From contig JAUMIR010000005.1 in NCBI GenBank assembly GCA_030847615.1, forward strand, positions 210,970,645 through 211,034,644: a stretch of 64,000 bases of DNA, read 5' to 3'. The notes under the pieces are model-generated. The model was not told where the DNA came from. It was given only the letters and a program-made list of their open reading frames with translations, and did not search any database. Source of the stretch: Gambelia wislizenii (taxonomy: Eukaryota > Chordata > Lepidosauria > Squamata > Crotaphytidae). Below, piece by piece: positions 45,561 to 54,949 of this stretch (within the stretch, counting starts at the first letter, position 1; each line of letters opens with the position of its first letter). Both the position numbers and the translations under genes were made by a program.

Positions 45561-45724
45561 CCCCTTCTGGGACCTTGGAGGTCTGCAACCTCATTGTCCA
45601 CCTCTACAAATTCAAAGAGGCTGATTTTGTTCATTTGCTTTCTAGTTTTCCAGTGGCCAATATGGCACCCTTCCCAATGCTGATGCTGCTAAAAATCCTC
45701 CAGCTAAATATAAGATAAAGGGGG
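45561..45724. other. short spacer
   Basis: Nothing recognised. Confidence 0.3.
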
Positions 45725-47112
45725 ATGAGTTAGTGTAAAAAAGATTTTAGAATAGATGGAAACACCATCAGACGATCCATAATTGGTTGGAAAACCATGC
45801 TCAAAGAATTGTTGTCAATGGCTGTGCTTCATACTGGAGGGAGATCTCAAATAGAGTGTATCAGGTTTCTGTCCTAGGGCCATTATGCTTCAACATTTTT
45901 TTATCAATGACTTAGATGACAGGGTGGAGGGAATACTCATCAAGTTTGCAGATTATACAAAACTGGGAGGGGTGGCTAACACATTGGGAGATAGGAATAG
46001 AATTCAGAAGGAACTATATAAACTAGAAAATTGGGAAAAAACTAATAAAATGTAGCTCAATTGAGACAAATGCAAAATTCTAGATTTAGGCCGCAAAAGA
46101 CAAACACACAGGATGGGGGATACATGGCTCAACAGTACTACATGCAAAAAGGACATTGGAATTATTGTTGATCATAAGTTGAAAATGAGCCAGCAGTGTT
46201 GCAGCAAAGAAGGTGAATGATATTTTAGCCTGCATTAATAGAACAATAGTTTCCAAGCTGAGGAAAGTGATAGTCCCACTATATCCTGCGCTGGTCGGGC
46301 CTCATCCTGGGCTGCTGTGTTCAGTTCTGCATGGCTTATTTTAAGATATTATTTTAAGTTGGAGCAGGGTCAGAGAAAGGCAACAAGGATGATAAGAGGC
46401 ATGGAGAACAAAACAGATGAGGAAAGGTTGAAGGAGCTGGGCATGTTCAGCTTGGTGAAGACAAGACTGAGGAGAGGCATGATTGCATTCTTTAAATACC
46501 CCAACGGCTGTCACAGCAAGGAAGGGGATGGCCTATTCTTTGCTGTCCCACAGGATAGGGTCAGGTTTAATAGTTTTAAGTTACAGGAGGGTCATTTCAA
46601 CTGAACATTAGAAGGAATTTCTTGACAGTAAGGACATTTTCAGACAAATCTTACCATGCAAGAAGACACCGGGAGAGGTATGCTGCTATCGCATGGCAGG
46701 GGGTCCATTTCGGACGATGCCATCCCTCGTCTGTATCACTTCCGTGTTCCATTGAAGGCAACCATGCCGTTTTTTATTCACAGACAACTTCCATGAGTAA
46801 AAAATGGCCCGGTTGCCTTCAATGGAACATAGAAGTGATATGGACAAGGGACGCCAACATCCGAAACAGACCCCCTGCCACGCAATAGCGGCATACCTCT
46901 CCTGGAATCTTCTTACATGGTAAGACTAGTCTGAAAATGTCCTAAGTGGTTTGGCAATGGGACTAACTGGTTAAAGAGGTGTTGGGGTCTCCTTCTCTGG
47001 ACATCTTCAATAAGAAGCTGAATACTTAAATTGGAGGTCCTGTACTAGCAGGTGGCTAGACTCAGTGGTCCATCAGTGCTTCCAACCCTTCCAATGCTTC
47101 CAACCCTATGAT
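45725..47112 (+). mobile_element. CR1 LINE, 5'-truncated, split by an H1 MITE
   Basis: Translated pieces follow CR1 ORF2 in order: FINDLDDRVEGILIKFADYT (palm C, with FADD changed to FADY), TLGDRNRIQKELYKLENW, then the C-terminal ERLKELGMFSLVKTRLRRGM and RFNSFKLQEGHFN. At 46631 the 46632 MITE interrupts; CR1 resumes at about 46946 and ends near CCAACCCTATGATTTGAC. The copy lacks endonuclease and the first RT blocks and has many shifts. Confidence 0.85.
46632..46942. mobile_element. Harbinger-type MITE, family H1, inserted in CR1
   Basis: It begins GGACATTTTCAGACAAATC and ends GACTAGTCTGAAAATGTCC, with TAA at 46629-46631 and 46943-46945. It is a 311-bp long hairpin. Inner arms are CTTACCATGCAAGAAGA and TCTTCTTACATGGTAAG, and CAATGGAACATAGAAGTGAT and ATCACTTCCGTGTTCCATTG. 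Confidence 0.9.
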
Positions 47113-47881
47113 TTGACTATTCTTTTTTAAAGTACCGGATTCTCTTTTCAAACAAGAAGCTAGATCGGGATGGGGTGGTGGTGCTGATAGGCCATCAAAT
47201 TCTGGCCATAACCAGCAGTCTGAGGTGAGCCAGGTCAGGAGGCTGAAGCCAGTCATGAGAACTAAAGAACAAATCACAACTTGAAAATTTGAGAGACTCA
47301 AGAAAAAAGGGGGCAAGAGTCAGGAGTGTTATTTTAAAACAAATGAAAAAATATGCTTGCAACAAGTTGTTCCTATTTTTCTGTCTCGACTATTAATGAA
47401 TCCTAACCACATTTATGACTTGATACCCTTGCCCAAGTTCCCTTGGATTTCTTTTCCATACAAATAACCCATGTGTGTGTGCACGTATGAGTATGTAGTA
47501 TGGCTTCATAATTTCAGAAAAAAATTATATCACTGTTTCTAACAGCAATTCTAGCAACACGTGTTTGCCTACTTTGATGTTACAAAAGAATTTCACTGGT
47601 GTTTACAAAAGCAGTAACCATGCATTGGTTTGTGCACTGTGTGGTTCAGATCATTGTAACAGACATATATGTTTGCCTCCACATTCCAAACATGCAGAGG
47701 GAATTCTTGCGCTGAAGTTCACAGAGAATAATTTACAGTTCTTTTTTTAGATTGGAGGTATTTATGTAGTCTATCCATTAAAACATACTATGATCTTATA
47801 AAAATATGTTGGCTGCTAAACTTATTTTTTCTTTGGGAATAGTGCTGCCAAGTGGAAAAGAGCATTACTGCAACCAACTAG
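47113..47881. other. no recognised feature
   Basis: Unique-looking DNA with short frames only. Confidence 0.35.
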
Positions 47882-48209
47882 CAGTCCTTTCTGTCTGTCT
47901 ATCTGCTCCCCCCCCCCGTTATTTGCAAATGCATCCTGTATCTGCGCATATACAACTGTATCCATGGATACAGAATCCCTCTGTATCCACGGATTCTGTA
48001 TCCATGGATTCTGTATCCATGGATTCCGCCAGCCACAGCTTGAACATATTCCAGGGAAAAAAATCCAAAAAGCAAACTTTGATTTTGCCATTTTATATAA
48101 GGGACACAATTTTACTACATTATTGTATATAATGGGACTTGCGCTTCCACGGATTTCGGTATTCATGGGATCCTGAAACCAAACCCCAGAGGACAACAAA
48201 GGCCCACTG
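47882..48209. mobile_element. Tigger-type MITE remnant
   Basis: TTTTATATAAGGGACACAAT, TATATAATGGGACTTG and CACGGATTTCGGTATTCATG then CTGAAACCAAACCCCAG match the Tigger MITE at 12634-12863 in order. It ends near GGCCCACTG before TA. The left end is only tentatively placed. Confidence 0.6.
47956..48030. repeat. 15-bp minisatellite
   Basis: The unit GTATCCATGGATTCT repeats about four times (GGATTCTGTATCCATGGATT and variants). It lies inside the Tigger-type remnant. Confidence 0.75.
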
Positions 48210-48378
48210 TATATGTACTGTATGTATGTGCATATGTGGGTGAGATATAATATGAAGTAGTGATTGATGGTTTTGATTCTTGGCTTGATTCGGTTCAGTA
48301 CTTGCAAGCTTTCATGGAACTTTCAGGTAGATTTTCCCTTAGGTCCAGTTTTGTTTAATGGTTAGAGTGTGAAACTAA

Positions 48379-48685
48379 GGACTTTATCAGATGCAGCAAA
48401 AACCATGTCAGAATGCTACAAGAACAAAAATGGGCTACATTATCAGATGATGTCATCCTTCAGCCATTCCAGGGGTATAGCGTGGGCGTGAATAATGTGT
48501 CCCTTTTTATTGATGGCTTAGCCCATCAATAAAAAAGGGATGTTTTATTCACACCCGTGCTACACTCCCAGAATGGCTGAAGGATGTTGGCATTTGATAA
48601 TGCCACCCTTTCTGTTCTTGTAACATTCTTCTGATGCAGTTGGGACGTGTTTTTGTGCCGCGTTCCCTTGTGTCTAATAAAGTCC
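48379..48685. mobile_element. Harbinger-type MITE, family H1, near-perfect hairpin
   Basis: It begins GGACTTTATCAGATGCAGC and ends TCTAATAAAGTCC, flanked by TAA (48376-48378, 48686-48688). The arms mirror around about 48525: ATTGATGGCTTAGCCCATCAAT is at the tip, and TTCAGCCATTCCAGGGG pairs with CCAGAATGGCTGAAGG. The duplicated arms make a long hairpin transcript possible. Confidence 0.9.
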
Positions 48686-48836
48686 TAAGGCCTCAAGGAT
48701 AACCAAGTTCAATTCCCCATTCATTTATGAAATTCATTGAATGATCTTTGGCCAGACATTCTCCTTGAGATTAGTCTCCCTCACATAGCAGCTTCAGGGA
48801 TATGCCCCTGTGCATGTGCCACAAGTGACATTCTGA

Positions 48837-49069
48837 GCCTTATCACACTACAATTTTATAGCACTATGATTCCACTTTAACTGCTATGGTTGTCTCCTGT
48901 GGAATTCTGGGATTTGTAGTTTAGGTAAGTCTTAAGAGCTCTCTGGCTAAGAATGCTAAATGTCCCTCCCTAAACTGCAAATCCCAGGATTCCATGGGAG
49001 GCAGCCATAGGAGTTACAGTGGAATAAGAGCGCTATAGTGTAGTGCAGTACAGTGTAGTGCAGTAAGGC
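48837..49069. mobile_element. foldback MITE, family H2
   Basis: The ends GCCTTATCACACTACAATT and AGTGTAGTGCAGTAAGGC are inverted. The arms TTTAACTGCTATGG / CCATAGGAGTTACAG and GGAATTCTGGGATTTGTAG / CTGCAAATCCCAGGATTCC pair well. Confidence 0.8.
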
Positions 49070-49447
49070 CATCTGTTACAAGTTCTCAACTAAGTACATC
49101 TGGCTCTGAAAAAGAGATGATCTGCCTTGTTACCTTGACAATGGGAATGGGTTTCCTCTTCATTGCCTTATTTATTTGTAGGCCACTTCCCTAAATTATG
49201 CACAGTTACACATTACACTGGTGGGAACAGAGAATCAGTATGCACAAAGCAGTTCACCAGCCACATTACACTGGTGGGAATAGAGAATCAGAAAACAGAG
49301 TTCACAGTTTGACGATCTCCAGGCACCTTAAATTGCAGGGACAGCCTTTGCAGCTAGAGTCAACCAGGGTCCCACCCTCACAGGCCATTTGGAAATGAAC
49401 CAGAGAGACAGCAGAGAGATCTCTTCCCCATGGGATCTGTCCCTTCA
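49070..49447. other. no gene; short direct repeats
   Basis: TTACACATTACACTGGTGGG and CCACATTACACTGGTGGG at 49205 and 49260 make an ~55-bp direct repeat. No gene. Confidence 0.4.
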
Positions 49448-49666
49448 GGAGCCCTGGTGGTGCAGTGGTTAAATACCAGTACTGAAGCTACAGTGTTATG
49501 AGTTTGATCCCAGAGGGCTCCAAGGCTGACTCAGCCTTCCATCCTTCCATAGGTCAGTAAAATGAGTATCCAGCTTGTTGGGGGCAGTTAGCTAACACAT
49601 TGTAAACCGCTTAGGGAGTGCTTTGGCACTGATAAGCAGTATAGAAATATCAATGCTATTGCTAAA
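49448..49666 (+). mobile_element. Sauria-type tRNA-derived SINE
   Basis: It opens GGAGCCCTGGTGGTGCAGTGG with the A box TGGTGCAGTGG, then the B box GAGTTTGATCC, and ends GTAAACCGCTTAGGGAGTGC ... AAGCAGTATAGAAATATC. This order and tail are typical of the squamate Sauria SINE, whose 3' tail is shared with Bov-B LINEs (from memory). Internal A and B boxes would drive Pol III if active. A marker of squamate origin. Confidence 0.85.
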
Positions 49667-49915
49667 GGTGTCTCCACACTGCACAATTAAAGGGCTATAT
49701 TTTTAGTTGTCATGGCTCCATCTTATGGAATCCTGGGGTTTTGTAGTTTGGAGAGAGGTACTCAAAATTGTCTTCCAGGTAGTGCTAGTGCTGTAGTTCA
49801 GTGAAGTCTTACAGTCTGAATTCTTTTATCAAACTACAGATCCCAAAATTTCATTTAATGGAGCCATGACAGTTAAAATGGTATTTGCTGTAATTGCTGA
49901 AACTGTGAACAATTT
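49667..49915. mobile_element. foldback MITE, family H2, diverged
   Basis: GGTGTCTCCACACTGCAC at the left; the arms GGCTCCATCTTATGGAATCC and TTTCATTTAATGGAGCC pair. It abuts the SINE directly. Confidence 0.6.
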
Positions 49916-49929
49916 CTAGAACAGTGTGT

Positions 49930-50205
49930 ATGTGTGTCCACACTGTGCACCATTGTAGCTGTTTGATAGCACTTGAATAGCCGTGGTTCCATCCCAAGAT
50001 CCTGGAATGAATAGTTTGGTGAAGTTCTTAGAATTCTTTGGTAAAGAACTGTAATGCTGTAGTTCAGAGGAATGAACTAGCACTCTCTGGCATAGAATTC
50101 TAAGTACTACACCAGATGACAAACCCCAAGTTTCCAAAAGGTGAAGCCGTGGCAGTTAAAATGGTAGGAAACTTCTATAGTTGCATAGTGTGGACACTTC
50201 CAGGG
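49930..50205. mobile_element. foldback MITE, family H2, diverged
   Basis: GTGTCCACACTGTGCACC at the left mirrors TTGCATAGTGTGGACAC at 50181-50197. The inner CCGTGGTTCCATCC and GTGAAGCCGTGGCAG form weak arms. Confidence 0.6.
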
Positions 50206-51136
50206 AGTATGTGTCGCAGACATGCTTACTCCCTCCCCCTTGCAACACTCTCACACACACTCTCTCACACACACATTGCACACCAGCTTTTCCACTGTTA
50301 GACCACTTATCCATTATCCTAAGCACTCTTCCAGATGTCACTTCCATTGAAATGGTAGACACCTAAACTAAAGCATTAGAATGCAATCAATAAGACAGCT
50401 TTAGAGCAACTGTCCTTAGAATTGCCATAATCTTTTCTCTGTAATGGAAAACAGGAAATAGGAATTGATTTTCTATTGTGGATGCATTACTGAATACAGA
50501 AGATATCACTCCTCTACAAGAAAAGATTCTCTTTTACCATTTATTTCCCTCACAGGTTCCAGAATTAAATATTCACCAAGTCAACCATGAAATAAAGATT
50601 TGGTGATCCATTTGACAGGGGACAGAATGAGATGGAGAGAGAGAGCTGAATTAATGGAGCTTGTACAGTACCTCACGTTGGAATACCTTTGGCATATTTT
50701 ATTATTGATGATGCTAGTAATCTTGTGTCCTCTAGAGAGACTTAAAACTAAAATTCTGTAATCTCAGAAGAAGCTACTCTAGAGAAGCCCAAACTCTCTA
50801 TTGCCATCACTGGTCAGAAGGAATATCGTGACACCCATATGTACTGTATGTGTGGATCAAAATATAGCTATCTGCTGGATGTTACATTTCTCCAAATGTT
50901 GCAGTACAGTTGTCAGGTCAAACATCATTTCAAAATACTTCTAAGTGCTTATTTTAAGATAAAATACATTGAGAGAATGAAATCATATGTAATATATTAA
51001 AAGCAAATGTTAATGTGGATTTTTTTTAAAAAAAACAAATCATGCTTAGAAATGGAAGTCTGGACTTAAGGACACAGATCAGAAATAAAGTGATCCCTCC
51101 ACTCATATCCCTGGCCTATACTACCGGTATCTTGAT
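50206..51136. other. no gene; CA-rich run at 50240-50278
   Basis: About 0.9 kb upstream of the CR1 end, with a CTCACACACACT-type run. No coding evidence. Confidence 0.35.
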
Positions 51137-51567
51137 CTAGGGTGGTGGGAGGTCTGGAAGCCATGCCCTATGAGGAGCGACTTAGGGAGCTGGGCACGTT
51201 TAATCTGGAGAAGAGAAGGTTGAGAGGAGACATAATAGCCATGTTTAAATATTTGAAGAGATGTCATACTGAGCATGGAACAGCCTTGTTTTCTGCTGCT
51301 CCAGAGACTAGGACACAGAGCAATGGGTTCAAACTACAGGAAAAGGGATTCCACCTAAACATTAAGAAGAACTTCCTGACAGTAAGTGCTGTTCGGAAGT
51401 GGAATACACTGCCTTGTAGTGTGGTGGGGGCTCCTTCTTTGGAGGTTTTTAAACAGAGGCTGAATGGCCATCTGTTGGGAATGATTTGATTATGTATTCC
51501 TGTACTGTCTGGGGTTGGACTGGATGGCCCTTGATGTCTCTTCCAACTCTATGATTCTATGATTCTA
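51137..51567 (+). mobile_element. CR1 3' end, complete terminus
   Basis: An open frame of about 115 codons gives EERLRELGTFNLEKRRLRG, MFKYLKRCHTEHG, FKLQEKGFHLNIKKNFLTV and WNTLPCSVVGAPSLEVFKQ, the CR1 C-terminus. It is followed by the terminator and the hallmark ATTCTATGATTCTA octamer repeats at 51552-51567. It is only 431 bp, 5'-truncated, and lies about 115 bp past the CCER1-like stop codon in tail-to-tail orientation. Confidence 0.9.
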
Positions 51568-51605
51568 AGGAGTCATGAGACAAAGTTGAGTGAGCAGAAT
51601 AAATT

Positions 51606-51611
51606 TTATTT
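51606..51611 (-). promoter_or_regulatory. second AATAAA downstream of CCER1-like gene
   Basis: The minus strand reads AATAAA about 75 nt past the stop. It could be used if the signal overlapping the stop is too early. Confidence 0.35.
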
Positions 51612-51682
51612 AAGGATCTGGTTATCAAGGTCTATGCCGAACTACTGATGGGTCCAATTTTTGTGTGCTTCTGTCACTGTGT

Positions 51683-51688
51683 TTTATT
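51683..51688 (-). promoter_or_regulatory. poly(A) signal overlapping the stop codon
   Basis: The last sense codon CAA, stop TAA and next A spell AATAAA. If used, cleavage would fall about 10-30 nt after the stop. Confidence 0.5.
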
Positions 51689-52466
51689 GCTCAGATGAAA
51701 TGCTAAGTTGAGACCCCAGATCAATATTTTCACACCTTTGGCTTCTCCAACTGCTCTCATCTTGTTCCTCCTCCTCCTCTCCTGTGAGAATGTTCCTCTC
51801 TGGGGTCATAGGTGAAATGCTAGCCATGCAACTGGTACTTGCTGAGATCATGTTGCATTTGTTATCTTCACTGGAGAAATGCTGTTCTGCTATCTCTTCT
51901 TCTTGCTTGTTTACAGCAGCAGCAGCTGCTGCCGCTGCTGCTGCCGCTTTCTTCTCCAGACGCATGTCTTCGTACACTTGATGCATGATAAATTGTGTTG
52001 TGTTCCTTGGTGCACGCATTCCTGGTGCTCTCCACCCACAGAGGTTCATGGGGCGCAATCGTCCCTTTACAGCTGCATGCATGAATGCCAGCAAACGCTG
52101 CCTTCTGAAGTACCGCTTCCGACTATAGCGGTGATGGTGGCTTTGGCAGATCCTACAGAACCTGGAGTGCCACTGATGACCTACAGAAGGACAATGGTTG
52201 GTTTGCTTCTTCTTATATGATCTCTTTCTCTTCCAGTAGCCCCCCTTTCTCTTCCATGGTCTACCACTCCTAGAGAACTTATAGTTCCTCAGTTTTGAAG
52301 ACTGATGATTTCTGGGGTGATGCACTCTGGTGTAATGATTGTGATGAAACATTACTGAGTTGTTTCTTCCAGCATTTAAGGTCCTCCCTGTCATTACAGG
52401 CCACTGATTTGTATACCCTTGTTGCACAGACAACTGCTGATAACACAGCCAACCCTGTCTCCACAT
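51684..52466 (-). CDS. CCER1: CCER1-like protein (coiled-coil glutamate-rich protein 1)
   Basis: From the first ATG (52464-52466) the frame gives 260 residues, ending TAA at 51684-51686. Residues about 145-169 hold WRAPGMRAPRNTTQFIM, then HQVYEDMR, the same string order as human CCER1 (WREPGMRAPPNTTQFIM), which I recall with high confidence. Residues 69-123 are strongly basic with H/C-rich parts (RFCRICQSHHH). Residues 174-184 are 11 alanines coded by mixed GCN codons. A short Glu tract (230-234) stands where human has a long acidic region. Human CCER1 is a single-exon, testis-specific, disordered nuclear protein reported to act in the histone-to-protamine change through condensates (memory). 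No ATG lies upstream in frame: a TGA at 52512-52514 bounds the frame. No introns are needed here. Homology is strong, but the start is uncertain. Confidence 0.8.
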   Translation of the reverse strand: MWRQGWLCYQQLSVQQGYTNQWPVMTGRTLNAGRNNSVMFHHNHYTRVHHPRNHQSSKLRNYKFSRSGRPWKRKGGYWKRKRSYKKKQTNHCPSVGHQWHSRFCRICQSHHHRYSRKRYFRRQRLLAFMHAAVKGRLRPMNLCGWRAPGMRAPRNTTQFIMHQVYEDMRLEKKAAAAAAAAAAAVNKQEEEIAEQHFSSEDNKCNMISASTSCMASISPMTPERNILTGEEEEEQDESSWRSQRCENIDLGSQLSISSEQ

Positions 52467-52497
52467 CTTTTTAGCAGATGAATAGGAACCCTGTTCC

Positions 52498-52504
52498 AAA
52501 AAAA
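52498..52504 (-). other. A7/T7 homopolymer at frame junction
   Basis: A run of seven T (minus strand) lies where the CCER1-like frame and the upstream basic frame overlap. A 1-nt change in its length would join the two frames. Confidence 0.5.
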
Positions 52505-52514
52505 GACCTCTTCA

Positions 52515-52707
52515 CTTTTTGTACTTGCTGTTTTTCCAGGGGTTTCTCTTTCCACTGCTTGTACTCTTTGCTCTTGCTATACAGTATGCCCCTGCTGCCC
52601 TTAAGCTGCTGGGCATCCACTTGGTTTTCTAATGGCTTTTCTTCTGGTCTTTCTCTTTGGCTCTCTCCGTCGTAGCCCTTATGTCTATCCCTTGACACCT
52701 TTTATAA
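52515..52707 (-). other. upstream basic/glutamate reading frame next to CCER1
   Basis: An open frame reading RHKGYDGESQRERPEEKPLE through LKGSRGILYSKSKEYKQW to KPLEKQQVQKVKRS runs into the A7 run. It has no ATG and starts right after an in-frame TAA. Its charged composition resembles the neighbouring gene. It could be an N-terminal extension reached by frameshift or splicing, or 5'UTR. Weak evidence. Confidence 0.35.
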
Positions 52708-52737
52708 AACAGTTAAACCCTGGTGTGAGATGCTGCT

Positions 52738-53013
52738 TCAGTCCAGGTACAGCAAGTCATGGGTGTCATACCACTGTGGGTGGTGACTTCCTCTCCTCTT
52801 GGGATCCCTGTACAGATTGAATAAAGCATCCCTATCACCCTGGGCAACAGGGAACCAATCATAAAGCAATGGGTGGGGCTGTAACTGGACATTCCATTGG
52901 CTTTTAAACCCAGAGGACGGTTGTGCTAGAAGTTTTTTTATGAGAGATTTTGCAGAATCAATGACTTTTCTCCATCTTAGGCTCCAATAGCACTTACCTG
53001 CCCTTGGGGCCAT
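52738..53013 (-). other. further upstream open frame, status uncertain
   Basis: An ATG-started frame of 91 codons (MAPRAGKCYWSLRWRKVI at the start, YDTHDLLYLD at the end). Close to the ATG is GGCAGGTAAGT, a perfect splice-donor consensus, and CAATCTGTACAGGG nearby looks like an acceptor. It overlaps the candidate promoter, so it may be part of a 5'UTR exon. I do not recognise the protein. Confidence 0.25.
52853..52908 (-). promoter_or_regulatory. candidate CCER1 promoter with CCAAT and CACCC boxes
   Basis: On the minus strand, in order: TTTAAA (52903-52908), CCAAT (52896-52900), CCCCACCC (52871-52878) and an inverted CCAAT as ATTGG (52855-52859). The set lies about 390-440 bp upstream of the ATG. 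No experiment supports it. Confidence 0.3.
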
Positions 53014-53964
53014 ATGGATGTATATGTTTCAGACAGATAACTTAAGCTAAATAGTTTCAGATAGTGTAATGTAATAGTGATGGTACTGACCAATCTCATA
53101 TGACACCTTTATGACTTCACCACAAGCTGTTACCAAGGTTGCCTCTGTGGCATCCAGCCTCTAGGCCAACAGATAACTTTAACTCTTACTTTTAATATGT
53201 TCTAGTTTTTGAAGTACATCATATTGCAGCTTTCAAAACACTTTATAAATATACAGTAGGTGGACATTATAATTTCTCTCTCTGTGTGTGTTTCAAACTG
53301 GAAGAACAAGCCTACCCAGTGATTTTCTTTTCAAAATCATACAGAGACAGAGAGAACAAATTGCTCAGTGCCCCATACTTTCTCTTTCACATATGCCATA
53401 TATATCAGATTTCTGTACAGTTCCAAAAATGATTATAGGCCTACTGTCAAAATGTTGAAACCTGTGAAAAGTACTAATGTCCTAACATTTAACATCTTCT
53501 ATTTTGAGAATCATGCATTCCTGTCATCTAAAATATCTAAATATATTACACTTCTGTTGGTGTATGGCTATAATATCCTGCTTCTTAAAAACACGTTTGA
53601 CCATTTAAAAGATTTTGAGTTGCTTCAGCACACTGTCGAGAGGATATAATCTCTTAGTTTATCAACAAGTTATGCACAGAGGGGGGGAAAGGTTTTAAAA
53701 TATTGAAACATAAAGTATTTGTGTTAACAGGTGAATGGATTTAACTATTGTTCCTTTCAGTAGGAATTGGAAGAACAGCTGGTGTGTGTGTGTGTGAATC
53801 CTTTCCTCACTCACTAATACTTTGCTTTAAATTTCTCCATACAGGCAGCTTTTTCTTTCTTTTGGAGTCCAAAAATAATTAGATTATATTGGATTCAAAG
53901 GAGCTGTTACATGGCCAGAAGATACATCTGTTCATCCATTATTTGTCTGCCAATCAGTAACTAA
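53014..53964. other. no recognised feature; TG run at 53781-53797
   Basis: AT-rich DNA downstream of the previous MITE. Short frames without any domain. Confidence 0.35.
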
Positions 53965-54295
53965 GGACATTTTCAGATGTGTAAAAAGTGCTGCAGAGGG
54001 CTTGGGAGAAGTATGCACCTGTTTCGAGGCAGGAGGCCAGTTTCTGATGACGCCGTCCCTCTCGTGTTACCATCCGTGTTCCTTCCGTGTTGTATGGAAG
54101 GAAAAAGCACCACTTTTTACTCACGGAAGTTCTTTGTGAATAAAAAGTGGTGCCTTTTCCTTCCATGTGACATGGAAGGAACATGGAGGGTAACGCAAGA
54201 GGGACGGCGTCATCAGAAAATGGCTCCCTGCCACGAAACAGGCGCGTATCTCTCCCAAGCTGTCTGCAGCACTTTTTATGCATCTGATAATGTCC
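53965..54295. mobile_element. Harbinger-type MITE, family H1, long hairpin
   Basis: It begins GGACATTTTCAGATGTG and ends CATCTGATAATGTCC, flanked by TAA (53962-53964, 54296-54298). The arms mirror each other: GGAAGGAAAAAGCACCACTT pairs with AAGTGGTGCCTTTTCCTTCC, and TTTTACTCACGGAAG with its mate. It is 331 bp. Two opposite frames (about 110 and 128 codons) are arms of the palindrome, not genes. Confidence 0.9.
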
Positions 54296-54298
54296 TAA

Positions 54299-54949
54299 GC
54301 TTCAGTTTCAGGCATACTTCAGAGGCTGAAGCTACTTTATTTCTCAGACCCAGGAACAAGTAACAGATTTTGCCTCCCAGTCTAACTGTGCCATTACTTT
54401 CTCAAATAAAAGACTACCATTCACTGCTTGTGGGGGCAGTATACTCCCCAAGTGTAGTTGTCAGTCTCAGAAACCAACAAATGTACCATTCCAAACTCTG
54501 TTTGAATTTAAGCTTCAAAAACTTGACAGTTAAATAAAATGAAAGTTCTGGTTCTAGCATCTTCCTGTGTTGATTCTTATCACCAAAACTGAAAAGAGTG
54601 ATCAGTTGGAAGGATAATGAATTCTCTACTGTCATTCTCTTTCAATACAGCAACTGTCATGTATTCAGAAACAGGCAATGATTTCCACCTGCCTAATTTT
54701 ATTCCCTTGATGGTTCAAGGAATCTAAAGGGCATGAGAATTCTATTACATTGATACAGAGGAACTTAAGATAGAATCAGTGTATACTCTGTTGGGTTATC
54801 AAGCTTTTTAAAATGAATACAAAGATTCCTCTTTTACTGTAACACTTTGCTAAGATATTTTATTGCATCTCAACACACGATGGCAGTAGTGGTCTACAAA
54901 AATATGAAATAAATGTGAGCCAATTATCAATGACCTAAGTACTTTTTAC
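54299..54949. other. no recognised feature
   Basis: Unique-looking AT-rich DNA. No gene. Confidence 0.35.

Noticed and set aside
47822..48307. A 161-codon minus-strand frame with RNPWIQNPWIQ repeats.
   Set aside because: It is the 15-bp minisatellite and the Tigger-type MITE read in a frame without stops.
51142..51489. The 115-codon open frame as a host gene beside CCER1.
   Set aside because: It is the C-terminus of CR1 ORF2, followed by the typical octamer end.
52498..52504. Programmed ribosomal frameshifting at the A7/T7 run.
   Set aside because: There is no downstream structure that I can show, and the upstream frame has no ATG. An indel or UTR is simpler.
53954..54363. Opposed frames of 109 and 128 codons with similar proteins.
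   Set aside because: The similarity comes from the inverted arms of the H1 MITE. No independent gene.
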